From Anabaena sp. WA102 (lineage in GTDB: Bacteria; Cyanobacteriota; Cyanobacteriia; Cyanobacteriales; Nostocaceae), in NCBI RefSeq assembly GCF_001277295.1, contig NZ_CP011456.1, positions 5,398,001 to 5,462,000 of the forward strand: a stretch of 64,000 nucleotides of DNA, given 5' to 3'. Position numbers and translations under genes: made by a program. Below are positions 42,955 through 52,321 of this stretch, piece after piece; position 1 is the first letter of the stretch; every line of letters starts with the position of its first letter. The notes beneath the pieces were generated by a model. That model did no database searches. It saw only the letters and a program-made list of their open reading frames with translations, and was not told the DNA's origin.

Positions 42955-44118
42955 ATGCCACTTCTCATAAGTTCTACCAACGTTTTTGACTACTTGGTTA
43001 ATCGGGGAATTTGTCCCCCACAAGATGAATCATTAAGCAAAATTGAGTTAAAACCAGCTAAAAACTTTAATTTATTAGTCAGTTTACCACAGGAACGTCA
43101 AATCTTAGTTAAGCAAGAGCGTCATGATCGAGATGGTAAGACTTTAGGTGAATTTAAAGAAGAATGGAGAATTCATGATTTTTGTCAAAAATTCCCAGAA
43201 ATAAATCACTTACGTTCATATTTATCAGAAGCAATTCATTTTGATTTAGAAAACTCCATTATGGTGTTTAACTATCTAAATGAATATCAAGATTTGGCAG
43301 AATTTTATGCCAAAGATCAGGTATTTTCTCCTGAAATTGCTCAGTTACTTGGTACGATGCTGGCAAAAGTTCATCGTTCAACGATAGAAAATAAAAATTA
43401 TCAAAAGTTCTTTAAAAATTCTCTAGAGGGTGCAAATTTGAGCAAAGGATTAGATAGAATTACACCACAAATATTCGGTAATCTTCCTGCTGATGGATTG
43501 AAATTTTTTGCTCTCTATCAACGTTACGATAATTTAGGAAAAGCAATTGCAGAATTAAATCAGGCTTTTATGCCTTGTTGTCTAACTCATAATGATCTTA
43601 AACTCAATAATATTCTTTTATCTTTGAATTGGGAAACAGAAATTGAAGAGAAATTACCTGGAAATAAAAATATTCTCAGACTGATTGATTGGGAAAGAGG
43701 TGATTGGGGAGATCCTGCTAATGATTTAGGAACAATAATCGCCAGTTATCTGCAAATTTGGTTATATAGCATAATCGCTAGTAAAACTATACCTATTGAA
43801 GAATGTTTGCGTTTAGCGGCTATTCCGTTATCAATGATTCAACCTTCTTTATCAGCATTAGTTACTGGTTATTTAGCTAACTTTCCAGAAATTTTAGAAG
43901 TTCGTCCAAACTTCTTGCCATTAGTGATGCAGTTTAGCGGTTTAGCCTTAATTAGAGCTATTCAAGCTAAACTGCAATATGAGAAAACTTTCGGTAATTC
44001 AGGTATCTGTATTCTTCAAGTTGCTAAGAGTTTATTATGTCGTCCCCAAGCATCTATTTCCACAATTTTAGGAATGGAATTTTCAGAAATAATCTCTAAA
44101 AATTTATCTCTTGCTTAA
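42955..44118 (+). CDS. APH-fold kinase of a class V lanthipeptide/thioamitide-type pair
   Basis: 387 residues from ATG 42955. Aminoglycoside-phosphotransferase-like fold: K53 (ILVKQE) for ATP, catalytic loop THNDLKLNNI with H212, D214 and N219, and metal-binding D245 in RLIDWERGDWGDPANDLG. In lexapeptide-type and thioamitide clusters, this kinase phosphorylates Ser/Thr of a precursor and a HopA1-family lyase eliminates phosphate. The HopA1 gene is next, 15 nt on. Substrates are presumably the five GG peptides upstream. Confidence 0.82.
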   Translation: MPLLISSTNVFDYLVNRGICPPQDESLSKIELKPAKNFNLLVSLPQERQILVKQERHDRDGKTLGEFKEEWRIHDFCQKFPEINHLRSYLSEAIHFDLENSIMVFNYLNEYQDLAEFYAKDQVFSPEIAQLLGTMLAKVHRSTIENKNYQKFFKNSLEGANLSKGLDRITPQIFGNLPADGLKFFALYQRYDNLGKAIAELNQAFMPCCLTHNDLKLNNILLSLNWETEIEEKLPGNKNILRLIDWERGDWGDPANDLGTIIASYLQIWLYSIIASKTIPIEECLRLAAIPLSMIQPSLSALVTGYLANFPEILEVRPNFLPLVMQFSGLALIRAIQAKLQYEKTFGNSGICILQVAKSLLCRPQASISTILGMEFSEIISKNLSLA

Positions 44119-44133
44119 ATAAGGAAACCCTAT

Positions 44134-45216
44134 ATGCAAGTATTAGATTCTCTAGATAGTCAACTTTTTCAACTACCACAGGAATTACAAACATCTCTGC
44201 AAAATATTGCTAATTATCTGGAAATTGAATCATTTTATGCTATTAAGCACCCAGAATATAACTTATTAGCATTACCAGAATCAGTTATTTCTCGCTTTCA
44301 AAATTTACCATTGGATATTCAAAATAAACATTTAAGTATCCAATTACGTAATTTTCTCTACAGTGCTTATTATAATGGTTCTTGGCATGACTCTAGCAAT
44401 GCCGATTCCCAGGATAATAATTTAAGTAATAATAGCTTATTTGGCATAGATTTAGCTTTCTATGAACGACTACATACAAGTAATAAAGGCACAGGCTATT
44501 GGAGTAAAAATTGGCTGGTAGTTAATGAAGAAACTGATGGATCTTTGGCGGTTCATAAAAATGGTTTGACTTTGCATATTGAGCGTGATTTATATTTATC
44601 ACAGATTGATAAATATGCTACTCTTGGTAACTTAGTGTCCATCAAAATGCCTAAAAATCTAGTTCAAAATGGATTTTATATGGCAGTGTCTAATTTAGGA
44701 ACTCAAGACAATCAAGATATTGTCAGAATCTACTTTAATGTATCACCAGAAGGAGCAGCATCAGTGATGGATAATGTGACTAGAGAGTTCAATAATATGC
44801 AAGTTGCGTTCTCTTTTAAAGCTCTATATAATCCTGATGAATATAAACGTTATGATTCAGCAGTGCTTTATTTCAGTAAGCATCACTATAAAACTATTCA
44901 TCCTATACTGCAAAAGATATATTTAGAAAATCGAGACAGTTTTTCTCAAGAAGTACCTTTGTTTACTAAGCCACTGGCACCGGGATTAAGTTGTGCTGAA
45001 GAACCAGAAGATAAATTTGGTGAAAAGGAAAGTTTTGGTACTAATCGTTGTCAAATGATTGCTAATGGTTTAATTGCTGCTTGGCAAGGGGGGAATAATC
45101 ATCCTGAAAGTCGTATGAAAGCTATTTTTGAACAATTTGCATTACACAAAATTAAGCTAGAATATCCTTATCTTAATGCCCACTCAGAAGATATTTATAC
45201 TCCCTTGAATTACTAA
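44134..45216 (+). CDS. HopA1-family protein (putative phospho-Ser/Thr lyase)
   Basis: 360 residues. Typical HopA1 blocks: FYERLHTSNKGTGYWSKNW, NGLTLHIERD, NGFYMAVSNLG, VRIYFNVSPEGAASVMDN, FSFKALYNPDEYKRYDSAVL, VPLFTKPLAPGLSCAEEP and SFGTNRCQMIANGLIAAW. HopA1 homologues act with an APH-like kinase in RiPP pathways to form dehydroalanine or dehydrobutyrine. The start ATG 44134 follows an AAGGA site. The gene ends 6 nt before a family-A hairpin that serves as terminator. Confidence 0.87.
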   Translation: MQVLDSLDSQLFQLPQELQTSLQNIANYLEIESFYAIKHPEYNLLALPESVISRFQNLPLDIQNKHLSIQLRNFLYSAYYNGSWHDSSNADSQDNNLSNNSLFGIDLAFYERLHTSNKGTGYWSKNWLVVNEETDGSLAVHKNGLTLHIERDLYLSQIDKYATLGNLVSIKMPKNLVQNGFYMAVSNLGTQDNQDIVRIYFNVSPEGAASVMDNVTREFNNMQVAFSFKALYNPDEYKRYDSAVLYFSKHHYKTIHPILQKIYLENRDSFSQEVPLFTKPLAPGLSCAEEPEDKFGEKESFGTNRCQMIANGLIAAWQGGNNHPESRMKAIFEQFALHKIKLEYPYLNAHSEDIYTPLNY

Positions 45217-45222
45217 GATCCA

Positions 45223-45255
45223 AGATCCCCGACTTCTTAGAGAAGTCGGGGATCT
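45223..45255. terminator. Family-A hairpin between converging genes
   Basis: 33-nt AGATCCCCGACTTCTT palindrome with a one-base mismatch centre, lying between the HopA1 gene (+) and the foldase gene (-). It may act as a bidirectional terminator. Confidence 0.65.
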
Positions 45256-45261
45256 AAAATT

Positions 45262-46050
45262 TTAACTAGCTTCACTAAATATTTCTATTGGGGAAGGAGG
45301 AGAATTTATTTGATCTCCTAATGTGGCGACAATTTCTAATTTATTAATTTGCTCTTTTAACCAATTAGTAAATAAATCTCCGAGAATAGCTACGCGCATT
45401 TGTTCATTCAATTCGGGGGCAATGATTTCTTCAACTATAATGATATGGACTCCTTTGGGTGTAACGACTGGTTTAATAATTTCTGGGGGATTAGCTGCAA
45501 AAACTGCGGCAGCGATTTCTGGTCGAAAATCACTGCGTTTGCGGATACCTTGATATCCTCCAGCGCGACGAATTTCGGGATTTTCGATATATTGACGAGC
45601 CACTTCTTGAAAACTAATTTCTCCTTCTTGGAGGGCATAAAATATTTCTAAAGCTAGATCTTCATCATCTAATATGACTTCATAGGTGACTACTCCGCTA
45701 TAATCAAGTTGGTGAGCATAAAAGAATGGTTCAACTTTCTCGGCAAATAAATGATGAGCTAATTTTGCCGATAGGAGATTAATGTTGGCGATTTCTTCAA
45801 AGTTATCTAAGGTAAGATGATGTTTTTGTAACCATTCCCAGGTGTCTTCTGCTTTAATCAGGTTGTTAACTAATCGTAAACTATCTGCGGTTTGTTGTAA
45901 TTCTGCTATTTCGATGGTAATGCCTTCTTTTTGGGCAGTTTCTGTAATAATTGTTCTGGTGGCGATCGCTTCTAATAAACTAGGAATTTGACAAGATATT
46001 TTGAGGTGATAAATAATATCTTCTTTGGATATTTTTACAATATTGGACAT
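45262..46050 (-). CDS. Parvulin-type peptidyl-prolyl isomerase (SurA/PrsA-like)
   Basis: 262 residues without signal peptide. A helical N-terminal half is followed by a rotamase domain: YEVILDDEDLALEIFYALQEGEISFQEVARQY, RRAGGYQGIRKRSDFRPEIA and GVHIIIVEEII. Cytosolic parvulins of this kind are often encoded with HlyB/HlyD-type exporters of GG peptides in cyanobacteria. Here no exporter lies in the window. It converges on the RiPP genes, so a role in peptide export or folding is plausible but unproven. Confidence 0.8.
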   Translation of the reverse strand: MSNIVKISKEDIIYHLKISCQIPSLLEAIATRTIITETAQKEGITIEIAELQQTADSLRLVNNLIKAEDTWEWLQKHHLTLDNFEEIANINLLSAKLAHHLFAEKVEPFFYAHQLDYSGVVTYEVILDDEDLALEIFYALQEGEISFQEVARQYIENPEIRRAGGYQGIRKRSDFRPEIAAAVFAANPPEIIKPVVTPKGVHIIIVEEIIAPELNEQMRVAILGDLFTNWLKEQINKLEIVATLGDQINSPPSPIEIFSEAS

Positions 46051-46205
46051 AATTTAATCTCCTGAATTTACTGAATTTATTAAAAATTCTTTTTTCTTGC
46101 TTAAATAAGTTATTAGCGTATCTATCATATTTACCTAATATGTTATTTTTTTATCTCTATCTAATGATACTTTTAATATTTTTGATAATTTATAGCCACA
46201 AAACA

Positions 46206-46238
46206 AGATCCCCGACTTCTTAAAGAAGTCGGGGATCT
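46206..46238. repeat. Family-A hairpin downstream of pgi
   Basis: Perfect 33-nt palindrome, 6 bp after the pgi stop codon (minus strand). A likely terminator by position. Confidence 0.7.
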
Positions 46239-46244
46239 AAATTT

Positions 46245-47831
46245 TTAACCGAGAGAAACAGTTAAACTTCCAGGTTTAGCTAAATCACCAGTTAACACCA
46301 CACCCCGATTATTAGTGTGTAAATGACGGAGAATTTTGTAAATTGCTTCCACTTCTTCAGCAGCGCCGGACATATCTGCAAGTTCAGAAATAGAAAGTGC
46401 TTTTTTCTGGGTTTGCAACACTTCTAAAACTCGTTTTTGTAAATCCAGAATCACAGCAGCGGCTTTTTTACCAGCTTCCACACCTGGTTGATGATAAGCA
46501 TTGACATTTACTAAACTGGCATATAAACCTACAGCCCGTTCATACAATGCAATTAACGCGCCAACTGTGCGAGCATTAACTTGAGGAATGCTGACTGTAA
46601 TCGAATCGCGGTGATTCTCATGCAATGCTTGACGAGTTCCCAACAAGAAACCACAGAGATAATCACCAGTAGTCACACCAGGATCAACTTCTACGGATTT
46701 TCCTTGACGATCTTCCAAAACTTCAATCAAGGTTGCAAAGAAGTTGGGGACACCTTCGCGCAATTGTTGCACATAAGCGTGTTGATCGGTTGAACCTTTG
46801 TTACCATAAACTGCAATCCCTTGAAATACAGTTTTCCCATCTAAATCTTTTTCTTTACCCAAAGATTCCATGATCAGTTGTTGCAAATAGCGACTAAATA
46901 GCAACAGGCTGTCTTTGTAAGGGAGGACTACCATATCTTTTTCACCTTTGCCATTTCCAGAGAAATACCAAGCAAGGGCTAATAAAGCGGCTGGGTTGTT
47001 TTTGAGATTGGGGACGCGGGTGGCATCATCCATTTCTTTTGCACCATCTAGCATGGCACGGATATCAATGCCCTGTAATGCCGCAGGTACTAGCCCTACA
47101 GCGGACATTTCTGAGGTACGTCCACCTACCCAATCGTACATGGAAAACCGGGCTAACCAATTTTCAGCTTTGGCGACTTGATCCAGGTTGCTATCTTGTC
47201 CGGTAATAGCGACTGCATATTTAGCAAAGTCTAATTTTTTGGCTGTGTAGGCTTGTTTAACCTCAATCATGCCGTTGCGAGGTTCGGGTGTGCCTCCAGA
47301 TTTGGAAATGACTAATACCAAAGTTGTGGCTAGTTTATCGCCAAGTTGGGCAAGAACCCGATCAATTCCGGTGGGGTCGGAATTGTCTATAAAGTGAATT
47401 TGTAGGGGTGGTAGGTCGGGGGATAGGGCTTGGGTGACAAATTGGGGACCCAAGGCTGAACCACCAATACCAATGGAAATGATATCTGTAAAGCGGCATT
47501 CCTTGGGGGGATGAATTGCCCCGGTGTGTACCTGGTCGGCAAAAGCTTCGATTTGTTCTAAGGTTTGAACTATTTCTTGGGTGAGTTCGGGGGTGGGGGC
47601 TAAATCTGGATTCCGCAACCAGTAATGTCCTACCATGCGGTTTTCGTCGGGATTGGCGATCGCCCCTTTTTCTAATTCCACCATATCCGCAAACGCTTTG
47701 TCAAACTTAGGCTGCAATGATGCCACAAACCCATCATCAAACCGCATTCGACTAATATCTAGATATAGTCCTAATCCTGGATGAAAATACAACCAGTCCT
47801 GGTATCGTTGCCAAAGTACCCTAGAATCCAT
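46245..47831 (-). CDS. pgi: Glucose-6-phosphate isomerase
   Basis: 528 residues, the cyanobacterial long form. Interconverts glucose-6-phosphate and fructose-6-phosphate in glycolysis and the oxidative pentose phosphate path. Signatures: ISIGIGGSALGPQFV, ISKSGGTPEPRNG, VGGRTSEMSAVGLVPAAL and QLIMESLGKEKDLDG. The C-terminal ~50 residues (EVLQTQKKALSISELAD) form the additional domain found in cyanobacterial enzymes. ATG 47831. Divergent from the transporter genes. Confidence 0.96.
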   Translation of the reverse strand: MDSRVLWQRYQDWLYFHPGLGLYLDISRMRFDDGFVASLQPKFDKAFADMVELEKGAIANPDENRMVGHYWLRNPDLAPTPELTQEIVQTLEQIEAFADQVHTGAIHPPKECRFTDIISIGIGGSALGPQFVTQALSPDLPPLQIHFIDNSDPTGIDRVLAQLGDKLATTLVLVISKSGGTPEPRNGMIEVKQAYTAKKLDFAKYAVAITGQDSNLDQVAKAENWLARFSMYDWVGGRTSEMSAVGLVPAALQGIDIRAMLDGAKEMDDATRVPNLKNNPAALLALAWYFSGNGKGEKDMVVLPYKDSLLLFSRYLQQLIMESLGKEKDLDGKTVFQGIAVYGNKGSTDQHAYVQQLREGVPNFFATLIEVLEDRQGKSVEVDPGVTTGDYLCGFLLGTRQALHENHRDSITVSIPQVNARTVGALIALYERAVGLYASLVNVNAYHQPGVEAGKKAAAVILDLQKRVLEVLQTQKKALSISELADMSGAAEEVEAIYKILRHLHTNNRGVVLTGDLAKPGSLTVSLG

Positions 47832-48013
47832 AGGGAAATCTCAAATAAAGTGTTGGTCAAACACAAGTTTAATGTATGCTTTTGGCGATCCCTGCTTTGT
47901 CTTATACAGTTTTTAATAGAATAACGGATATAGAGGGGTTTCAGTTTACATTGCGTTACATTAACGGCTGATAACTGACAACTCAAACATGACAAATGAC
48001 AAGTAACTAAATT

Positions 48014-49147
48014 ATGATCGAATACCTGATTTTTCTCGCTATTTCTACCGCCACCTTCGCCCTGTTCGGACTAGGACTCAATCTCCAATGGGGTTTTACC
48101 GGTTTAATTAACTTTGGTCATATTGCTTTCATGACTTTGGGTGCGTATACGACGGTTTTATTAAGTCTCAAGGGCGTACCGTTACTGCTATCGGCGGGAA
48201 TCGGAGCAGTTGTTGCCGCAATGCTTGGTTTAGTAATTGGCTTTGCAACTTTGCGGTTACGCGAAGACTATCTTTCAATTGTCACCATTGGTACAGGTGA
48301 ATTAATTCGATTAATAGTCAATAACCAAGATTTACCTGTAGGTAATACGTGGATATCGGGATCTTTCGGTGTGCAAAGTTATGTTATCCCTTTATCAACA
48401 ACTCCCAATTTATTTTTCCGGTTGGTAATGATTGGAGTATTAACTTTATTAGCAGGAATCACATTATTTTCTCTATGGCGTTGGGTGCGAACTGCTCAAA
48501 TTTCTGCAAGTAATAATATAGTTAGAAATAGTAGTATTCAACAAGAATTTACCTCTCGGTTAATAGTCGGAATTGCTTTAGGGTTATTAACTGCTGCAAT
48601 TTATATTTCTGGTGTTATTGGACTGTATAATTATAATCCCAAAGCCGGGTTAATGTTGTTCATATTATTAATTTTAGCTTTTGTTTTTTGGCGGTTGGAA
48701 ATTTTAGTGCGATCGCCTTGGGGAAGAGTGCTAAAATCTATTCGTGAAGATGAAGAAATTCCCAAAGCCTTAGGCAAAAACGTTTTCTCCTATAAACTAC
48801 AATCATTAATGTTAGGTGGGGGAATTGCGGGGATTGCTGGAGCATTTTTTGCCTGGCAACTAGGCGCAATTTACCCCGATAACTTCCAACCCCAACTTAC
48901 CTTTGATGCCTGGATTATGGTAATTTTAGGTGGTTCTGGCAACAATCTGGGAACTATTTTAGGTGCAGTCATTTTCTTTACCTATGATGCCCTCACTAGG
49001 GAATTTTTACCCAAAATTGTCCCTTTAGATGTAGAACGGATTGGTGCATTTCGGATCATGTTTATTGGCTTACTTTTAATGGTGTTGATGATTTGGCGAC
49101 CTCAAGGTATTTTAGGGAAAAAGGAGGAACTGACTCTTGGTAAATAA
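48014..49147 (+). CDS. Branched-chain/neutral amino-acid ABC transporter permease (LivM-type)
   Basis: 377 residues, eight or more membrane spans. The family start GLGLNLQWGFTGLINFGHIA and the EAA-like loop SPWGRVLKSIREDEEIPKALG are seen, ending WRPQGILGK. It resembles the NatC-type permease of the cyanobacterial N-I neutral amino-acid transporter. The matching ATPase is encoded downstream, after a short inserted Uma2 gene. The partner permease and binding protein are elsewhere. Confidence 0.87.
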   Translation: MIEYLIFLAISTATFALFGLGLNLQWGFTGLINFGHIAFMTLGAYTTVLLSLKGVPLLLSAGIGAVVAAMLGLVIGFATLRLREDYLSIVTIGTGELIRLIVNNQDLPVGNTWISGSFGVQSYVIPLSTTPNLFFRLVMIGVLTLLAGITLFSLWRWVRTAQISASNNIVRNSSIQQEFTSRLIVGIALGLLTAAIYISGVIGLYNYNPKAGLMLFILLILAFVFWRLEILVRSPWGRVLKSIREDEEIPKALGKNVFSYKLQSLMLGGGIAGIAGAFFAWQLGAIYPDNFQPQLTFDAWIMVILGGSGNNLGTILGAVIFFTYDALTREFLPKIVPLDVERIGAFRIMFIGLLLMVLMIWRPQGILGKKEELTLGK

Positions 49148-49203
49148 TTAGAAATTTGTGATGTTAAAATAGTTGATACAAGCCGTTTATGGGAGGAATA
49201 GCC

Positions 49204-49773
49204 ATGATAGTTGCAACTGCTAACAAGATGACTTTTGAGGAATTTCTTAATTATGACGATGGGACAGATAATTTATATGAATTTGAGAACGGAGAATTAA
49301 TTCCTATGCCTTTAGAAAGTGAGCTAAATCGGCGCATAGCAATGTTTTTAGTTGCCTATTTTCTGCAATTGGGTATTCCCTATTACCGCTTGAGTATGAA
49401 AACAGAAATTGCTGTGAATAGTCGCCAGGTGGGGGTGCGTGTTCCTGATTTGACGGTGTTTTCTGAAGAATTAGCTCAAGTGATGCAGGGGGCTACACGC
49501 TCGCTGATTTTAATGGATATGCCGCTGCCTTTGCTGGTGGTTGAGGTAGTGAGTCCAAATCAGGAAAATCGTGATTATCGTTATAAGCGTTCTGAGTATG
49601 CGGCGCGGGGAATTACTGAGTATTGGATTGTTGATCCAATTGGGCAAAAAGTGACGGTTTTAGAATGGGTGGAGGGTTTTTATGAGGAGCAGGTTTATAG
49701 GGGAGATGATATGATTTGTTCGCCTCTATTTAGTGATGTAAAGTTAACTGTGGCTGAGGTTTTCCAGGGATAA
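49204..49773 (+). CDS. Uma2-family (DUF820) PD-(D/E)xK nuclease-like protein
   Basis: 189 residues from ATG 49204, with GGGAGG just upstream. Motif order NLYEFENGELI, RVPDLTVFSE, LVVEVVSPNQENRDYRYKRSEYA and EYWIVDP is that of the Uma2 family, abundant in cyanobacteria and built on a restriction-endonuclease fold. E, D, E and K of the site are present. It separates the two transporter genes, probably as a later insertion. Biological role unknown. Confidence 0.87.
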   Translation: MIVATANKMTFEEFLNYDDGTDNLYEFENGELIPMPLESELNRRIAMFLVAYFLQLGIPYYRLSMKTEIAVNSRQVGVRVPDLTVFSEELAQVMQGATRSLILMDMPLPLLVVEVVSPNQENRDYRYKRSEYAARGITEYWIVDPIGQKVTVLEWVEGFYEEQVYRGDDMICSPLFSDVKLTVAEVFQG

Positions 49774-49861
49774 AATTTGATGAACTCCGACAATTTTTAT
49801 TTCATAACAATAATTAAAAACCAACAAAAAACCTAAAAATGAAGTTGAGAAGAAAATTATA

Positions 49862-50647
49862 ATGGTAAATAATATCGAATCACCCCAATTACCTCTTTTA
49901 GCCGCTACCGGACTTTGTAAAAGTTTTGGCGGCATTAAAGCAGTTCAAGAAGCGAATATTGCAGTTATCAAAGGTAGCATTACTGGGTTAATTGGTCCAA
50001 ATGGGGCTGGGAAAACTACTTTATTTAATTTACTCTCTAATTTTATTCGTCCCGATAAAGGTAGAGTGATTTTTGATAGTGAACCTATTCATCAGTTGCA
50101 ACCATACCAAATTGCCCAACAGGGATTAGTGAGAACCTTTCAAGTTGCCCGGGCTTTATCAAAGTTATCAGTATTAGAAAATATGCTTTTGGGAGCGCAA
50201 AAACAAACTGGTGAGAACTTTTGGCAAGTACAATTTCAACCCCACATTGTTGCTAAGGAAGAAAAGCAACTAAAAGAACGGGCAATGTTTTTATTAGAGT
50301 CAGTAGGGTTAGAAAAAAAAGCCGCTGATTATGCCGGTGGTTTATCTGGGGGACAGCGGAAACTTTTAGAAATCGGTCGGGCATTGATGACTAATCCTAA
50401 GTTAATATTGCTAGATGAACCTGCTGCTGGCGTAAATCCCAGATTAATTGATGACATATGCGATCGCATTTTAGCCTGGAATCGTCACGACGGCATGACA
50501 TTTTTGATTATTGAACATAACATGGACGTAATTATGTCCTTATGTGATCGAGTTTGGGTATTAGCTGAAGGACAAAATCTAGCCGTTGGTAGCCCTACAG
50601 AAATCCAAAATAATACCAAAGTTTTAGAAGCATATTTAGGACAATGA
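49862..50647 (+). CDS. Amino-acid ABC transporter ATPase (LivG-type)
   Basis: 261 residues. Walker A GPNGAGKTT (41-49), LSGGQRKLLEIGRAL signature, Walker B LILLDEPAAGV and the switch H in LIIEHNMDVIM. LivG-type ATPases energise branched-chain or neutral amino-acid import; in cyanobacteria the NatA subunit is of this type. Pairs with the permease at 48014. The 5' leader has no strong ribosome site. Confidence 0.9.
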   Translation: MVNNIESPQLPLLAATGLCKSFGGIKAVQEANIAVIKGSITGLIGPNGAGKTTLFNLLSNFIRPDKGRVIFDSEPIHQLQPYQIAQQGLVRTFQVARALSKLSVLENMLLGAQKQTGENFWQVQFQPHIVAKEEKQLKERAMFLLESVGLEKKAADYAGGLSGGQRKLLEIGRALMTNPKLILLDEPAAGVNPRLIDDICDRILAWNRHDGMTFLIIEHNMDVIMSLCDRVWVLAEGQNLAVGSPTEIQNNTKVLEAYLGQ

Positions 50648-50660
50648 TATTATATTAGAT

Positions 50661-50894
50661 ATGCCCAAAAAAATTAGAGAACTGAAATATACAATTGTTA
50701 TTCAATGGTCAAATGAAGATAAATGTTATGTAGTCTCATTACCAGATTTTACAGATATTATGCAGCCTTGTACTCATGGAGACACTTATGAAGAGGCTTT
50801 AAAAAATGCCCAAGAAGTTTTAGAAATGCTGATTTCATCTTATTTAGAAGACGGACAACCAATACCCGAACCGCAAATTATCGGCATTAATTAA
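50661..50894 (+). CDS. HicB-like antitoxin-family protein
   Basis: 77 residues: the RNase H-like partial fold YTIVIQWSNEDKCYVVSLPD followed by THGDTYEEALKNAQEVLEM, typical of the HicB domain. No HicA toxin (small dsRBD-like) frame is next to it, and no C-terminal DNA-binding domain is present. Lies 13 nt after the ATPase gene and ends 2 nt before a family-A hairpin. Many such orphan HicB proteins exist in cyanobacteria. Confidence 0.83.
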   Translation: MPKKIRELKYTIVIQWSNEDKCYVVSLPDFTDIMQPCTHGDTYEEALKNAQEVLEMLISSYLEDGQPIPEPQIIGIN

Positions 50895-50896
50895 TT

Positions 50897-50929
50897 AGAT
50901 CCCCGACTTCTTAAAGAAGTCGGGGATCT
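50897..50929. repeat. Family-A hairpin after the HicB-like gene
   Basis: Perfect 33-nt palindrome 2 bp from the stop codon. Probable terminator of the transporter-hicB unit. Confidence 0.7.
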
Positions 50930-50952
50930 GAAAATACAGAATCCAAAATCCT

Positions 50953-52311
50953 ATGACTCGTAACCTACAAGAAACTCATTTAAACCGCGCCCGTGCTAGT
51001 CTTAGACAAGCATTATCTTGGTATGGATATCTCCGTAAATCGGGACAAATGGCAGCAAATCCAGAATTAGCAAGTTTGCTAAAACCAGAAATAGAAACCT
51101 TAAATGCCACACTCAATAAATTAGATGCCAATGTTATCAGAATTGCCGCTTTTGGTTTAGTCAGTCGGGGAAAATCAGCAGTCTTAAACTCTTTATTAGG
51201 AGAAAAAATTCTGCAAACCGGACCCCTAAATGGTGTCACTCAATCGCCACGTTCTGTACCTTGGAAACCAGGAGATAAGGTATTAGTTGAATTAATTGAT
51301 ACTCCCGGTTTAGATGAAATTGCCGGAGATTCACGGGCGCAAATGGCACGAGACGTAGCGCGTCAAGCTGATTTAATCTTGTTTGTGGTTTCTGGGGATA
51401 TTACGAGAACTGAATATCAGGGATTATTAGAATTACGTCAAGCACAAAAACCTTTAATTTTGGTATTTAATAAAATTGATTTATATCCCGATACAGATAA
51501 AAATGCAATTTATAAAAATCTTCAACAATTAGGGGCAGGAAATACCCAAAATCAGCCATTGTTACCCGATGAAATTGTCATGATAGCGGCTGAACCTGCA
51601 CCAATGGAAGTGAGAGTAGAATATGCAGATGGAAGCGTTACTTCTGAATGGGAAACACCGCCACCGCAAGTAGATGAATTAAAGCAAACAATCTTAAATA
51701 TATTAAATCGAGAAGGACGATCTCTTTTAGCTTTAAATGCACTCATTCAAGCTAGAGAATCCGAAGAAAATATCGCCCAAAAAACCGTTCATATCCGCGA
51801 GAAAGAAGCAGAAGATATAATTTGGAGGTTTAGCCAATATAAAGCCTTGGCTATTGGTTTAAATCCTATTGCTTTTTTAGATATAATAGGTGGTTTAATT
51901 ACCGATTTAGCTTTAATTCGGGCATTAGCTAAATTGTATGGTTTACCCATGACTGGCTATGAAGCTAGTGAATTATTAAAAACAATTTTATTTAGTTCTG
52001 GTGGTTTATTATTAAGTGAAATTGGCAGCAGTTTTATATTAGGTTTAGGTAAAAGTGCCGCAGCCATAGCTAGTGGTGATAATCCCTTTAATATTACTAC
52101 TTTTTTCGGGAGTGCCATTACCCAAGGTGGAATTGCTGGTTATGGTGCTTATACAGTCGGTAAAGCCGCCCAGTTATATCTAGAAAAAGGCTGTACCTGG
52201 GGTCAATTGGGCGCTAATACTGTCATTCAGGAAATTTTGTCACAAGTTGATAAAAACACTATTTTGTATCGCTTACAGCAAGAATTAGGCGGTACTTTTG
52301 GTGAGTTTTGA
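50953..52311 (+). CDS. Era-like GTPase with DUF697 C-terminal region
   Basis: 452 residues. G1 GLVSRGKSAVLNSLLG (an atypical P-loop lacking the usual first GxxxxGKS spacing), G3 DTPGLDE, G4 NKID. The C-terminal half is hydrophobic (IAFLDIIGGLITDLALIRAL; ILFSSGGLLLSEIGSSFIL), as in DUF697 proteins that peripherally join membranes. The family is conserved in cyanobacteria; its role is not well defined. A family-C repeat follows. Confidence 0.83.
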   Translation: MTRNLQETHLNRARASLRQALSWYGYLRKSGQMAANPELASLLKPEIETLNATLNKLDANVIRIAAFGLVSRGKSAVLNSLLGEKILQTGPLNGVTQSPRSVPWKPGDKVLVELIDTPGLDEIAGDSRAQMARDVARQADLILFVVSGDITRTEYQGLLELRQAQKPLILVFNKIDLYPDTDKNAIYKNLQQLGAGNTQNQPLLPDEIVMIAAEPAPMEVRVEYADGSVTSEWETPPPQVDELKQTILNILNREGRSLLALNALIQARESEENIAQKTVHIREKEAEDIIWRFSQYKALAIGLNPIAFLDIIGGLITDLALIRALAKLYGLPMTGYEASELLKTILFSSGGLLLSEIGSSFILGLGKSAAAIASGDNPFNITTFFGSAITQGGIAGYGAYTVGKAAQLYLEKGCTWGQLGANTVIQEILSQVDKNTILYRLQQELGGTFGEF

Positions 52312-52321
52312 GAGATTGAAT

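Noticed and set aside
40901..45216. Calling the locus a lanthipeptide cluster
   Set aside because: The precursors have no Cys and no LanM/LanC gene is present; only the kinase/HopA1 chemistry is supported.
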